This document shows positions 51,700 through 61,279 of a DNA stretch of 64,000 bases, piece after piece. The notes under the pieces are model-generated. The model had not been told where the DNA came from and ran no database searches. It saw only the letters and a program-made list of their open reading frames with translations. How positions within the stretch are numbered: position 1 is the stretch's first letter; every line of letters starts with the position of its first letter. Location: positions 17,860-81,859 of the forward strand of contig NZ_JAGPXY010000028.1 of the NCBI RefSeq assembly GCF_018070325.1, in the 5' to 3' direction. The stretch comes from Micromonospora sp. H61 (GTDB taxonomy: Bacteria; Actinomycetota; Actinomycetes; Mycobacteriales; Micromonosporaceae). A program made the translations under genes and the position numbers.

Positions 51700-52662
51700 G
51701 TGAACCCTCCCAAGTCTCCGTTCCGGCGCGTCGCGGCCATCGCCGCGGGCGCGTTGATCGGCATCGCCGGCGTCGGCGTCCTCGCGAGCCCCGCGAGTGC
51801 CCACCACCCCGAGCCCTCCGGCACCTACTGCCTGACCTCCGACGGCCAGGTCAAGGTGACCTGGACGGTCGGCAACAGCGAGAACATCGACGCGAAGATC
51901 ACCAAGCTCGAGTCGACCGTCCCGGGCGACTTCACCGGCGGCCTGGCGCAGGACGCCACTCTCCCGGCGAAGGGCAAGGGTTTCCTCACCGGCACCCAGG
52001 CCCACCGCTTCGACCAGAAGCGGCCGACGATCGAGCTGACCGTCGAGGCGCGGTGGGTGCGCTCCGACCGGATCGTGACCGAGGAGCGGACCGTGGCCGC
52101 CGAGCCGAAGGGCACCTGCGCGGCAGAGCCCACGCCCTCGCCGAGCAGCCCGACGCCGACCGCCACTCCGTCGGTGACCCCCACCCCGACCCCCACTGTC
52201 GTCTCTCCGTCGCCGAGCCAGCCCCCGACCCAGAGCCCGACCCCGACCGCCACCCCGGCTCCGGCGGAGCCGGTCGGCTCGGTCGAGTCGACCTGCGACA
52301 AGCTCACCTTCGCGATCGAGAACCCCGCCGACGGTGAGACCGTCACGCTCACCCTGACCCCGAACAAGGGCGAGGTGAAGACGCTGGTCGTGAAGCCGGG
52401 CGAGACCGGTTCCGTCTCCTTCGACGCGTTCGAGGGTCTGGTCGTCACGCCGGCCGCCGAGGGCCTCGACGACACCGCGCCGATCGCCTGGGAGCAGCCG
52501 GCCGAGTGCGCCCCGGGTCAGGGTGGCGGTAAGGACGAGCCGGCTCTGCCGCTGACCGGTGCTGCCACCGGCGGCATCATCGCCGGCGCCGTGGTGCTGC
52601 TGGCCGCCGGTGCCGCCCTGTTCGTGGTGGCCCGTCGTCGTCGGGTTCGCTTCACCGCCTGA
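51700..52662 (+). CDS. secreted, LPxTG-like cell-wall protein
   Basis: A 320-residue surface protein from GTG 51700 behind AGGAG. It has a signal peptide (RRVAAIAAGALIGIAGVGVLASPASA), a beta-rich domain with two Cys residues (about 30-135), a Pro/Thr/Ser stalk of TPTPTPT-type repeats (about 140-190), a second small domain (VESTCDKLTFAIENPADG...), then LPLTG followed by a hydrophobic helix and RRRRVRF. The LPLTG sorting signal suggests anchoring by a class E/F-type sortase. No sortase gene is nearby. Function unknown. Confidence 0.88.
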   Translation: MNPPKSPFRRVAAIAAGALIGIAGVGVLASPASAHHPEPSGTYCLTSDGQVKVTWTVGNSENIDAKITKLESTVPGDFTGGLAQDATLPAKGKGFLTGTQAHRFDQKRPTIELTVEARWVRSDRIVTEERTVAAEPKGTCAAEPTPSPSSPTPTATPSVTPTPTPTVVSPSPSQPPTQSPTPTATPAPAEPVGSVESTCDKLTFAIENPADGETVTLTLTPNKGEVKTLVVKPGETGSVSFDAFEGLVVTPAAEGLDDTAPIAWEQPAECAPGQGGGKDEPALPLTGAATGGIIAGAVVLLAAGAALFVVARRRRVRFTA

Positions 52663-52681
52663 ACCAACCCGCTCTGACAGT

Positions 52682-52717
52682 TGAGGGCGCGTCGACCACC
52701 CGGTCGGCGCGCCCTCA
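52682..52717. terminator. bidirectional hairpin between convergent genes
   Basis: TGAGGGCGCG (52682-52691) pairs exactly with CGCGCCCTCA (52708-52717), a 10-bp stem. It lies between the LPxTG-like gene (ends 52662) and recG (ends 52739). Confidence 0.8.
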
Positions 52718-52738
52718 GCCATGTAGTGGCCTGTGTGG

Positions 52739-54937
52739 TCAGCCCTTCTCCAGGTACTCCGCGCGGTCCTCGTCCACCAGTGCGGCCACCGAGGCGGCCA
52801 GTGCCGGGCTGCGGGCCAGCTCCGGGTCGTCCTCGATCAGGGTGATCGCCTCGGCGCGGGCGTCACGGATCAGGTCGGCGTCGCGTCGCAGGGACAGCAA
52901 CCGCAGGTGCGAACGGTGCCCGGACTGGGTGGCACCCAGCACGTCGCCCTCACGGCGTTGCTCCAGATCCAGTTCGGCGAGCTTGAAACCGTCGCTGGTG
53001 GACGCCACAGCATCCAACCGTTCCCGCGCCGACGAACCCTCGGCCGCCTCGCTGACCAGCAGGCACAGCCCGGCGGCAGCACCCCGACCGACCCGGCCCC
53101 GCAGCTGGTGAAGTTGGGAGACACCGAACCGTTCGGCGTCCAGCACGATCATCACGGTGGCGTTAGGCACGTCCACGCCGACCTCGATCACCGTCGTCGC
53201 CACCAGCACGTCCAGGTCACCGGCCGCGAAGGAACGCATCACCGCGTCCTTCTCGTCGGCCGGCAGGCGACCGTGCAGCACCCCGATCCGCAGGCCGTGC
53301 AGCGGGCCCTCGGCCAGCAACGGAGCCACCTCGGTCACCGCCAGCGGTGGCCGCCGCCCGTTGTCGTCCTCGGGTGGCGGTTCCTCGTCGCTGGTCGGCC
53401 CGTCACCTATTCGCGGACACACCACGTACGCCTGGTGGCCGGCGGTCACCTCCTCGCGCAGCCGACGCCAGGCCCGGTCCAGATAGGCCGGCTTCTCGGC
53501 GGCCGGCACCACGTGCGAGGCGATCGGCGACCGCCCCCGGGGCAGCTGGGAGAGCGTGGAGACCTCCAGGTCCCCGTAGACGGTCATCGCCACGGTGCGC
53601 GGGATCGGGGTGGCCGTCATCACCAGCACGTGCGGCGGCTGGTCGGCCTTGGCCCGCAGGGCGTCGCGCTGCTCCACGCCGAAGCGGTGCTGCTCGTCGA
53701 CAACCACCAGGCCGAGGTCGGCGAAGTCGACCCCCTCGTACAGCAGGGCGTGGGTGCCGAGCACGATGCCGGCGGCACCGCTAGCCACCTCGCCGAGCGC
53801 CCGGCGGCGGGCCGCCGCGCCCAACGAGCCGGTGACCAGCTCGACCCGGGTGGCGTGTTCGGCGGAGCCCAGCTCACCGGCCCGCCCGAGCGGCCCGAGC
53901 AGGTCGAGCATGCCGCGGTGGTGCTGGGCGGCCAGCACTTCGGTGGGCGCCAGCAGCGCGGCCTGCCCGCCCGCATCGACCACCTGAAGCATCGCCCGCA
54001 GCGCCACCACCGTCTTGCCCGAGCCCACCTCGCCCTGCAACAGCCGGTGCATGGGGTGCGGAGTGGCCAGGTCCGCCGCGATCTCCACACCCACCTCACG
54101 CTGACCGGCCGTCAGCTCGTACGGGAGTCGGGCGTCGAAGGCCTCCAACAGCCCACCCGGGCGCGCCGGGCGGGGCCGGGCCGGCCAGTCGGCCGCCCGG
54201 TGCTTGCGCTGCACAAGGGTCACCTGGACGGCGAAGGCCTCGTCCCACTTGAGGCGCCGCCGCGCCTGGTGCAGCGCCTCCTTGCTGGACGGCCGGTGGA
54301 TCTCGGTCAGCGCGGCGCCCAGCCCGACCAGCTTGCGGCTGGCCCGCACTGCGCTCGGCAGTGGATCGTCCGGCGGGGTGAACGTGTCCAGTACGACGCG
54401 CACGCAGCGCGCGATCACCCAGGTCGGCACGGCCGCGGCGGCCGGGTAGACCGGGATCAGCGCCCCGGCGAACTCCTCGATGTCGTCGCTGACCGCCGCC
54501 TCGCCGTCGCCACCCTCGCCGAGCAGGACGTACTCCGGGCCGTTGAGCTGCCGTTTTCCCCGAAACTCGGTGACCTTGCCGGCGAACAGACCCCACCGGC
54601 CCGGGCGCAACTCGCGCTCGCGCCACGCCTGGTTGCCGAAGAAGGTCAACGTCAGCACCCCGCCGGAGCCGTCGCCGACGGTCACCTCCAGCAGGTTGCC
54701 CCGCCGCTGACGCATCGGGCGCACCGCGGTGCGCTGCACCTGGGCCAGCACTGTGACCTGCTCACCGACGTCCAGTGAGCGGATGTCGGTGTGCTCACCA
54801 CGCTCGTCGTAGCGACGCGGAAAGTGGTAGACCAGGTCACCCGCGGTGTGCAGGTCGAGGTGCGAGGCCAGCGCCTTGGCTGTCTTGTCCCCGACCAGCT
54901 TCTTCAGCGGAGTGTCCACAGTGGCTGGTTCGCTCAT
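52739..54937 (-). CDS. recG: ATP-dependent DNA helicase RecG
   Basis: A 732-residue branch-migration helicase. The N-terminal wedge/OB domain (about 50-160) precedes the motor: Walker A QGEVGSGKTVVALRA, DEQHRFGVEQRDAL (DEQH box), MTATPIPRT, and motif VI QLRGRVGRG. Length is normal. Its ATG overlaps the DAK-family gene stop (54934-54937). Confidence 0.97.
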   Translation of the reverse strand: MSEPATVDTPLKKLVGDKTAKALASHLDLHTAGDLVYHFPRRYDERGEHTDIRSLDVGEQVTVLAQVQRTAVRPMRQRRGNLLEVTVGDGSGGVLTLTFFGNQAWRERELRPGRWGLFAGKVTEFRGKRQLNGPEYVLLGEGGDGEAAVSDDIEEFAGALIPVYPAAAAVPTWVIARCVRVVLDTFTPPDDPLPSAVRASRKLVGLGAALTEIHRPSSKEALHQARRRLKWDEAFAVQVTLVQRKHRAADWPARPRPARPGGLLEAFDARLPYELTAGQREVGVEIAADLATPHPMHRLLQGEVGSGKTVVALRAMLQVVDAGGQAALLAPTEVLAAQHHRGMLDLLGPLGRAGELGSAEHATRVELVTGSLGAAARRRALGEVASGAAGIVLGTHALLYEGVDFADLGLVVVDEQHRFGVEQRDALRAKADQPPHVLVMTATPIPRTVAMTVYGDLEVSTLSQLPRGRSPIASHVVPAAEKPAYLDRAWRRLREEVTAGHQAYVVCPRIGDGPTSDEEPPPEDDNGRRPPLAVTEVAPLLAEGPLHGLRIGVLHGRLPADEKDAVMRSFAAGDLDVLVATTVIEVGVDVPNATVMIVLDAERFGVSQLHQLRGRVGRGAAAGLCLLVSEAAEGSSARERLDAVASTSDGFKLAELDLEQRREGDVLGATQSGHRSHLRLLSLRRDADLIRDARAEAITLIEDDPELARSPALAASVAALVDEDRAEYLEKG

Positions 54938-56547
54938 TCGATCCCTACCAGGAGCGGATAAAACGGCTGGCCGCCCGGGTACGCGTGCACCTCGACGAAC
55001 GGCCAGCGTCGCGCGACGTGCGCGCGGACGGCGTCGGTGAGCCCGGCCGGAGCGTCCACCCCGGCCAGCAGGGTGACCATCTCGCCGCCACCACCGAGCA
55101 TCCGGTCGACCACTGCGGCGCAGGTGTCCGTGAGGTCGGTGCCGATCAGGTGCACCTCCCCCTCCACCAGCGCCAGCACGTCACCGGGGCGGCACGGGCC
55201 GGCCACTGTCAGCGCCTCCCGGCTGGCATGGCAGACCTCGGCGTACCGGCAGGCGCCAGCCGCCTCGGCCATCGCGATGACGTCGTCCTCGAAACGGCGG
55301 TCACCGTCGCGGACCGCGAGGGCTGCGAGGGCCTGCACCGGCGATCGGGTCGGCACCACGCTCACCTTGATGCCGTGCCGATGGGCCTCGCGGGCGGCCG
55401 CGCTCGCCACCGCCTCGGTGTTGGCGTCGTTGGGCAGCACCACCACCCGGGCCGCACCGGTGCTGCGGACGGCATCCAGCAGCTCGCCCGTGGACGGGTT
55501 GCCCGGCACGACGGTGGCGCCCTCCGCGGCGAACAGGTCGGCGATGCCGCCGCCGGTGGCCACCACCACCGCGGCCCGGCCGGCCACCACCGGGCCGGAG
55601 GGCGACTCCGAGTGGTCGGCGAAACGGGTCACCGAGATGCGGTACGGGCGGCCGGCGGCGACACCTGCCTCGACCGCCGCGCCCACGTCGTTGACGTGCA
55701 CATGCACGTTCCAGGTGCCTTCCGGTTCACGCCCGTCGCCGACGACGACCAGCGAATCTCCCAGGGCGTCGAGCGCCCGCCGCAACCCGGCGACGGCCTC
55801 GGCTCGGGCGTCGAGCAGGAACTGCACCTCGTACGCGTACTCATCCGAACCGGTCTCGCGGGCGACGGTGGCCGCCGGGCGGGCGGAGCGCGGCGTCGGC
55901 GCGGGCCGGACCGTGCGCTCCCCGGTCAGCACCTCGACCAGGGCGTCGAGCAGCACGCAGAGCCCTCGGCCACCGGCGTCGACCACGCCCGCGCGGGCCA
56001 GCGCCGGCAGCTGTTCCGGGGTGCGGGCGAGCGCCTCGGCCGCCGCCCGGGCCGCGACGCCGGCCACCGTCGGCAGGTCGTCGCTGTCCGCGCCCTCGGC
56101 CGCGGCGGCGGCCGCCGCGACCACTGTGAGCACTGTGCCCTCGACTGGCCGGGAGACCGCTGTGTACGCGGCGGCGGTGCCGGAGCGCAGCGCGGCGGCC
56201 AGCTCCCGGCCACGCACCGTCGGCACCCCGGCGACCTGGTCGGCGAAACCACGCAGGATCTGCGAGAGGATCACCCCGGAGTTGCCCCGCGCGCCGAGCA
56301 GCGCGCCCTGGGCCATCAGCCGCAGCGCGTGCCCGTGCGCCGTCGGCCCGCTGTCGGGGAGAGTGTCCAGATCCATGGCGAGGGCCTGCTGCGCCGAGGT
56401 GAGGGTGAGCACCAGGTTGGTGCCGGTGTCGCCGTCGGGCACCGGATAGACGTTGAGCTGGTCGATCTCGCCCTGGTGACGCTTCAGTGCGGCCAGCCCG
56501 CTCGCGCACCAGCGGCGGACCGCGGCGGCGTCGAGGGTGTCCAGCAC
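54934..56547 (-). CDS. DAK2/FakA-like (YloV) kinase-fold protein
   Basis: A 537-residue protein. The N-terminal DhaL (DAK2) domain has LNVYPVPDGDTGTNLVLTL, whose Asp residues bind Mg-ATP, and GARGNSGVILSQILRGFA. The C-terminal half is the DegV-like/DAK1-related part (VVATGGGIADLF...LPNDANTEAVA). Homologues in Firmicutes (FakA) phosphorylate fatty acids bound to FakB. GTG 56547 was chosen where homology begins. Coupled to recG, as in other actinobacteria. Confidence 0.9.
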   Translation of the reverse strand: MLDTLDAAAVRRWCASGLAALKRHQGEIDQLNVYPVPDGDTGTNLVLTLTSAQQALAMDLDTLPDSGPTAHGHALRLMAQGALLGARGNSGVILSQILRGFADQVAGVPTVRGRELAAALRSGTAAAYTAVSRPVEGTVLTVVAAAAAAAEGADSDDLPTVAGVAARAAAEALARTPEQLPALARAGVVDAGGRGLCVLLDALVEVLTGERTVRPAPTPRSARPAATVARETGSDEYAYEVQFLLDARAEAVAGLRRALDALGDSLVVVGDGREPEGTWNVHVHVNDVGAAVEAGVAAGRPYRISVTRFADHSESPSGPVVAGRAAVVVATGGGIADLFAAEGATVVPGNPSTGELLDAVRSTGAARVVVLPNDANTEAVASAAAREAHRHGIKVSVVPTRSPVQALAALAVRDGDRRFEDDVIAMAEAAGACRYAEVCHASREALTVAGPCRPGDVLALVEGEVHLIGTDLTDTCAAVVDRMLGGGGEMVTLLAGVDAPAGLTDAVRAHVARRWPFVEVHAYPGGQPFYPLLVGIE

Positions 56548-56834
56548 GGGCAGAAGCCTACTGGCGCGCACCGACACCCGTCGGACTCGTCCGGCGTGTC
56601 CTCGCCGGCCCGGGCCGGCGCTGGTCGCGGCGGGAACGAGCGCCTCCGGTACCCTTGCCGCCGGGCCGGCCCGCCGTTGGGCGGACGGGCCCACGACCAG
56701 GTGTGAGCCGGGGCACGGGCGAGCGCCGGACCAGGCCGGTTGGCCGGGTCGGCGAGTCATCGGGTAACCTGACCAGGTTGCCCGGGCAGCACCTGCCGGC
56801 GACCTCATGAACGTATCAATCCCAGGAGTATCCC

Positions 56835-57026
56835 GTGGCTAGCGTGTGCGACGTCTGTGGCAAGGGACCGGGCTTCGGCCACAACGTGTCCCACTCGCAC
56901 CGGCGGACCAACCGCCGCTGGAACCCGAACATCCAGTCGGTGCGTACCCCGGCCGGTGGCGGCAACACCAAGAAGTTGAAGGTCTGCACCTCGTGCATCA
57001 AGGCCGGCAAGGTCACCCGCGCCTGA
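56835..57026 (+). CDS. rpmB: 50S ribosomal protein L28
   Basis: A 63-residue L28: MASVCDVCGKGPGFGHNVSHSHRRTNRRW, with cysteine pairs CDVC and CTSC of the zinc-binding form. GTG 56835 follows AGGAG by 8 bases. A single gene, divergent from the DAK gene and ending at a strong terminator. Confidence 0.96.
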   Translation: MASVCDVCGKGPGFGHNVSHSHRRTNRRWNPNIQSVRTPAGGGNTKKLKVCTSCIKAGKVTRA

Positions 57027-57057
57027 CGCGGTAGCACCCACCTTTTCGTTCGGCTCA

Positions 57058-57084
57058 GCCGGCGGACCCCGAGGGTCCGCCGGC
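57058..57084 (+). terminator. rpmB terminator
   Basis: GCCGGCGGACC (57058-57068) pairs perfectly with GGTCCGCCGGC (57074-57084) around CCGAG, 32 bp past the rpmB stop. A TTAGTCGT tail follows. Confidence 0.85.
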
Positions 57085-57205
57085 TTAGTCGTGTCCGCGG
57101 GCGACGCCGCACGCCGGCCCGTCAACGTCTGGCGCGCAGGCCCGGCCGGGCCCACCGTGACCTGGCACACCGGCCGGTCGGGCCCGGCAAGGGCTGATCC
57201 ACAGG

Positions 57206-57667
57206 TCAGAGGGTGCGGCCGAAGGAGACGCAGCCCTCCGCGTCCTTGTAGAAGCCGAAGTTCGGGATCCGCTCGTACCCGGCGGAGCCGTACATGGCGA
57301 TCGCCTCGGGCTGCTTGTCGCCGCATTCCAGGACCACTCGCTTGCGGCAGTGCTCGCGGGCGGAGCGCTCGACGGCCGCCAGCACCGCGCGGGCGACCCC
57401 CCGCCCCCGTGCCGCCGGGGCCGTGTACATCCGCTTCAGCTCCGCGGTGTCCGCCCCGTGGCTGCGCCAGCCACCGCAGCCGACCGGCTCGCCGGCCAGG
57501 TAGGCCACCAGGAACGCGCCGTCGGGCGGCTCGAACTCGGCCGCGTCCACCGGGGTGTCGTCGCCGGTGCCGCCGTAGCGGGCACCGAGGTCGGCCAGTG
57601 CGGCGCGGATCAGGTGCTGCGCCACCGGTGCGTCGAACCGCACCGCCCGGATCTCGATCTCACTCAC
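57206..57667 (-). CDS. GNAT-family N-acetyltransferase
   Basis: A 153-residue acetyltransferase. The acetyl-CoA loop is PAARGRGVARAVLAAVE (Q/RxxGxG/A form), preceded by AELKRMYT and followed by LECGDKQPEAIAMYGSAGYERI. The substrate is unknown. GTG 57667. It is co-directional with thiL, 29 bp downstream of it. Confidence 0.9.
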   Translation of the reverse strand: MSEIEIRAVRFDAPVAQHLIRAALADLGARYGGTGDDTPVDAAEFEPPDGAFLVAYLAGEPVGCGGWRSHGADTAELKRMYTAPAARGRGVARAVLAAVERSAREHCRKRVVLECGDKQPEAIAMYGSAGYERIPNFGFYKDAEGCVSFGRTL

Positions 57668-57696
57668 GGTATCCAGGATACGGCCGCGCGCGGGCC

Positions 57697-58686
57697 TCAC
57701 CGGAAGTGGTCCCAGCCGGCCGGGCCGTCGTGGGCGACGCCGTCGACAGTCACGCCGGCACCGTCGGTGACCAGACCGATCGGCCGCCAGCCCGGTGGCA
57801 GCACCACCGCCGGGGGGAAGGTCGCGGCCAACGCGTGGTCGTCGCCACCGGCGAGGATCCAGGTGTACGGGTCGACGCCGAGTGCCTGCGCCGCGTCGGC
57901 CATCTGCCGGGGCACCTCGAACCCGTCGCGGCGTACGTCGATCGCCACCCCGCTGGCCGCCGAGACGTGCCCGAGGTCGGCGAGGAGCCCGTCCGACACG
58001 TCGATCATGGAGGTGGCGCCGAGTTGGGCGGCCTGCGGGCCGGCCTGGTAGGGCACCTGCGGCCGCCGGTACGCTTCGACCAGCAGCCGAGGGGTACGAA
58101 AGCCCCGGGTCAGCACGGTCAGCCCGGCTGCCGCGAACCCGGTACGCCCGGCCAGAGCGAGCACGTCCCCCGGTCGGGCGCCCGAGCGCAACACGGGCGG
58201 ACGGCCCGCCAGGTCGCCCAGCGCGGTGACCGCGACGGTCAGGGTGGGACTGGCCGACATGTCCCCGCCGACCACACTCGCGCCGACAGTCGCCGCCTCC
58301 GCCGAGAGCCCGTCGGCCAACTCCTCCGCCCAGGCGGTGTCCAGGTCCGCCGGCATGCAGAGAGCGACCAGCAGGGCGGTCGGCGTGGCACCCATCGCCG
58401 CGATGTCCGCCAGGTTGGCGGCTGCCGCCCGGTGCCCGACGTCGCGGGCCGAGGACCAGTCCCGGCGGAAGTGCCGCCCGTCGACCAGCACGTCGGTGGA
58501 GGCCGCCACCCGGCCGTCCGGCGCGGCCACCACCGCCGCGTCGTCGCCCGGCCCGAGCAGGGTCGTCGGCCCGTACGACAGCCGGGCGGTGATCTTCCCG
58601 ATCAGCCCGAACTCCCCGATCCCGGACACGCCGACGCCACCGCTGGCGTTCCGCCCGTGCTGCCCGGCTCCGCCGTGCTCGCTCAC
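57697..58686 (-). CDS. thiL: thiamine-monophosphate kinase
   Basis: A 329-residue ATP-dependent kinase making thiamine diphosphate. It has LGPGDDAAVVAAPDGRVAASTDVLVDGRHF, NLADIAAMGATP, GGDMSASPTLTVAVTALG and MIDVSDGLLADLGHV, all PurM-like ATP/Mg motifs. The first 20 residues are Gly-rich and extra. GTG 58686 follows CAAGGAG by 6 bases. Confidence 0.94.
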   Translation of the reverse strand: MSEHGGAGQHGRNASGGVGVSGIGEFGLIGKITARLSYGPTTLLGPGDDAAVVAAPDGRVAASTDVLVDGRHFRRDWSSARDVGHRAAAANLADIAAMGATPTALLVALCMPADLDTAWAEELADGLSAEAATVGASVVGGDMSASPTLTVAVTALGDLAGRPPVLRSGARPGDVLALAGRTGFAAAGLTVLTRGFRTPRLLVEAYRRPQVPYQAGPQAAQLGATSMIDVSDGLLADLGHVSAASGVAIDVRRDGFEVPRQMADAAQALGVDPYTWILAGGDDHALAATFPPAVVLPPGWRPIGLVTDGAGVTVDGVAHDGPAGWDHFR

Positions 58687-58782
58687 CGCTGCTCCTTGAC
58701 CACCGATAGGGATCGGACCTGGTCCGTAAGGTACTTTCACCCTTCGGGCCGCTCCCGGGCGGCGACGGACGGAGGTCGAGTC

Positions 58783-59016
58783 GTGGTACAGGCGTACATC
58801 CTCATCCAGACCGAGGTCGGCCGCGCACGTGACGTGGCGGGTCTCATCGCGGACATCCCCGGCGTGGTACGCGTCGACGCCGTCACCGGGCCGTACGACG
58901 TGGTCGTCCTCACCGAGGCGAACACCGTCGACGAGCTCGGCAAACTCATCGTCAGCAAGGTGCAGATGGTGCCCGGCATCACCCGCACCCTCACGTGTTC
59001 GGTGGTGCGGCTGTAA
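58783..59016 (+). CDS. stand-alone Lrp/AsnC ligand-binding (RAM) domain protein
   Basis: A 77-residue protein: VVQAYILIQTEVGRARDVAGLIADIPGVV...GPYDVVVLTEANTVDELGKLIVSKVQMVPGI. This is the alpha/beta RAM effector-binding domain of Lrp/AsnC regulators without the DNA-binding half. Such single-domain forms are common in actinobacteria and may bind amino acids and pair with full-length regulators. GTG 58783 behind GGAGG. The next gene starts at the following base. Confidence 0.88.
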   Translation: MVQAYILIQTEVGRARDVAGLIADIPGVVRVDAVTGPYDVVVLTEANTVDELGKLIVSKVQMVPGITRTLTCSVVRL

Positions 59017-59709
59017 GTGGACGAGATGACGACCTCCTCCTCGGCTCTGGACGACGACGGGGCACGCGACGCGGCCGACGGGACGTCCGAGCCGGCTGAC
59101 GGTAACCGCGAGTCGACCGATCCGGCCGCCGCCGCGCCGGCCGGCCGCGATCGGACCATGCGTGGCGCCGCCCTGCTGGCCACGTTGATCGCGCTGCCGA
59201 TCACGCTGCTGGTGGCCGTGCTGGCCTTCAGCAAGCTCAGCCCGGACACGCCGGCCGCCGCGCCGACGCCCTCCGCGACCACCGCCCGGGTGCAGTCCAC
59301 CACCCCGGTGGAGATGGCCGCCCCGGCGCTGGCCGCCCGGCCGGCCACGGTCTGCCGGGCCCTGCTCTCCCAGCTTCCGGCGAGCATCCGCGACCTGGCC
59401 CAGCGGCCGGTCACCGCCGGCCCGGAGCAGAACGCCGCCTACGGCGACCCCGCGATAACCGTTGCCTGCGGGGGCACCGAGCCGGCCTTTCCCAGCACCG
59501 ACGAGGTCTGGACGGTCAACCGGGTCTGCTGGCACCTGGCCGAGCAGGCCGACGCGGCGGTCCTCTCGACTGTCGACCGGGAGACGCTGATCACCGTGCG
59601 CGTCCCGCGCTCGTACGAGCAGCCGTTGCAGTGGTTGCCGACGATCTCCAGCACGATCGTGGCGAGCGTGCCCTCCGGCGGCGCGATCCCGTCCGGCTGC
59701 CAGCGCTGA
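59017..59709 (+). CDS. DUF3515 membrane protein
   Basis: A 230-residue protein: an acidic 45-residue cytoplasmic lead, one membrane helix (GAALLATLIALPITLLVAVLAFSKL), and an extracytoplasmic DUF3515 domain with conserved Cys residues (TVCRALLSQLP, VACGG, NRVCWHL). Function unknown; it neighbours ddl and thiL in many actinobacteria. Start GTG 59017 directly after the previous stop; ATG 59026 is an alternative. Confidence 0.88.
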   Translation: MDEMTTSSSALDDDGARDAADGTSEPADGNRESTDPAAAAPAGRDRTMRGAALLATLIALPITLLVAVLAFSKLSPDTPAAAPTPSATTARVQSTTPVEMAAPALAARPATVCRALLSQLPASIRDLAQRPVTAGPEQNAAYGDPAITVACGGTEPAFPSTDEVWTVNRVCWHLAEQADAAVLSTVDRETLITVRVPRSYEQPLQWLPTISSTIVASVPSGGAIPSGCQR

Positions 59710-59711
59710 AC

Positions 59712-59759
59712 CCGAACCGACTCCGCCCGCGCCGGCTGACCGACGCGGGCGGGGTTCGG
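59712..59759. terminator. bidirectional terminator between DUF3515 and ddl
   Basis: The inner stem CCGCCCGCG (59723-59731)/CGCGGGCGG (59744-59752) is extended by outer CCGAACC (59712-59718)/GGTTCGG (59753-59759). It fills the 55-bp gap between the convergent stops. Confidence 0.85.
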
Positions 59760-59764
59760 ACGGT

Positions 59765-60874
59765 TCAGTGCAGGCCGACGCCGCGCCGCTGGGCGGTACG
59801 GATCAGCCGGTTGACCAGCTTCGGGTATTCCAGGCCGGAGGCCGCCCACATCCGCGGGAACATCGACGTCGGGGTGAAGCCGGGCATCGTGTTGATCTCG
59901 TTGAGGTAGACGTCCAGTTCGGGAGTGACGAAGAAGTCGGCCCGGGCCAGACCGGCGCAGTCCAGCGCGGTGAACGCGCGGACCGCGTACTCCTGCACCT
60001 GGCGGGTCACCTTCTCCGGCAGGTTGGCGGGGATGTCGTACTCGCAGGAGTCGTCGAGGTACTTCGCCTCGAAGTCGTAGAAGTCGTGGTCGGCGACGAC
60101 CCGCACCTCGGCCAACACGGACGCCTCGGGGGTGCCGCCGGCCTCGCCCTCCAGCACACCGCACTCGATCTCGCGGCCGACGATCGCGGCCTCGACGATG
60201 ACCTTCGGGTCGAACTGCCGGGCGGCGGCGACCGCCGCGTCCAGCTCGGCCCAGTCGGTGACCTTGCTGACGCCGAACGACGACCCGGCCCGGGACGGCT
60301 TGACGAAGACCGGCAGGCCGAGCCGCTCCTTGTCCTGCTCGCTGAGCGTCATGCCGTTGCGCAGCACGGCGTACGTGCCGACCGGGATGCCCTCGACGGC
60401 ACAGAGCTTCTTGGTGAACTCCTTGTCCATGGCGGCCGCGGAGGCGAACACGTTCGCCCCGACGTACGGGATGCCGGCCATCTCCAGCATTCCCTGGATG
60501 GTGCCGTCCTCGCCGTAGGTGCCGTGCAGCACCGGGAAGACCACGTCCACGTCGGCCAGCGCCCGGGGGCCCTCGGTCGGGTCGAGCACCATCAGTCCGT
60601 TGCCGGTGGGGTCGGCGCGCAGCACGATGTCGTCACCCGAGTCCGCGGTGATCTCCGGCAGCTGACGGGCGTTGATCGCGAGCTGGGCGGGGTCTCCGTT
60701 GGTCAGCACCCACTGGCCGGCCCGGGTGATGCCCACCGGCACCACCTCGAACTCGTCCGGGTCGAGTGCGCCGAACACGCTGCCGGCGCTGACGCAGGAG
60801 ATGCCGTGCTCCGGGCTGCGGCCGCCGAAGACGATCGCCACGCGGGTCTTGCCTGGGGTGGTCACTCCGGTCAC
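59765..60874 (-). CDS. ddl: D-alanine--D-alanine ligase
   Basis: A 369-residue ATP-grasp ligase making the D-Ala-D-Ala end of peptidoglycan precursors. It has VAIVFGGRSPEHGISCVS, HGTYGEDGTIQGMLEMAGIPYVG, VKPSRAGSSFGVSKV, and LARADFFVTPELDVYLNEINTMPGFT with Mg ligands. A Tyr-Gly in HGTYGEDG and the overall form fit a normal D-Ala ligase, not a D-lactate type (Phe at the equivalent position), by family knowledge. Confidence 0.95.
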   Translation of the reverse strand: MTGVTTPGKTRVAIVFGGRSPEHGISCVSAGSVFGALDPDEFEVVPVGITRAGQWVLTNGDPAQLAINARQLPEITADSGDDIVLRADPTGNGLMVLDPTEGPRALADVDVVFPVLHGTYGEDGTIQGMLEMAGIPYVGANVFASAAAMDKEFTKKLCAVEGIPVGTYAVLRNGMTLSEQDKERLGLPVFVKPSRAGSSFGVSKVTDWAELDAAVAAARQFDPKVIVEAAIVGREIECGVLEGEAGGTPEASVLAEVRVVADHDFYDFEAKYLDDSCEYDIPANLPEKVTRQVQEYAVRAFTALDCAGLARADFFVTPELDVYLNEINTMPGFTPTSMFPRMWAASGLEYPKLVNRLIRTAQRRGVGLH

Positions 60875-61060
60875 CTCTTCGTACGCGACTGCGGCTGGTC
60901 GTGCTCGCCGGTGGCGCTCACCCGGTTGACCTTACTGTGCGTGGCCGAGGGGCGCGGCGATACCCGGCGAGCCGCGGCACGACACGGCAATCGGTCAGGA
61001 GAGGATATACGGTGCGTGATCGGACGGTGGCGGCGTCGCGGCCCGCTGACCTGGGGCGGC

Positions 61061-61279
61061 TCAGTCCCGGGAGTGCCGGCGGCCGACCGCGATGACCTTC
61101 ACCCGCTGCCGGCCGGCCCGCACCATGCCCAGCGCCATGAACGCTCCGGCGATGCGGTCGGCGGCCTCCCGGCTGCTGGCGCCGACGACCTGCCGGCGCC
61201 GTTCCGGCGCGACCCGCTCGTTGCGGTTGACGCCCTCGACGGGACGCACGTCGGTGAGCACCACGAGGAAACGGGTCAT
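61061..61279 (-). CDS. 72-residue hypothetical protein
   Basis: A small basic protein, MTRFLVVLTDVRPVEGVNRNERV...ASSREAADRIAGAFMALGMVRAGRQRVKVIAVGRR. The codons are almost all GC-ending, supporting real coding. It looks like a compact beta-alpha-beta unit; no family recognised. GGAG lies 5 bases upstream of ATG 61279. It is divergent from the XRE regulator. Confidence 0.65.
   Translation of the reverse strand: MTRFLVVLTDVRPVEGVNRNERVAPERRRQVVGASSREAADRIAGAFMALGMVRAGRQRVKVIAVGRRHSRD

Noticed and set aside
57091..59016. Long plus-strand frame running through the GNAT and thiL genes into the Lrp-like gene
   Set aside because: Only the last 77 codons (from GTG 58783, behind GGAGG) match a family; the upstream part is antisense to two real genes.
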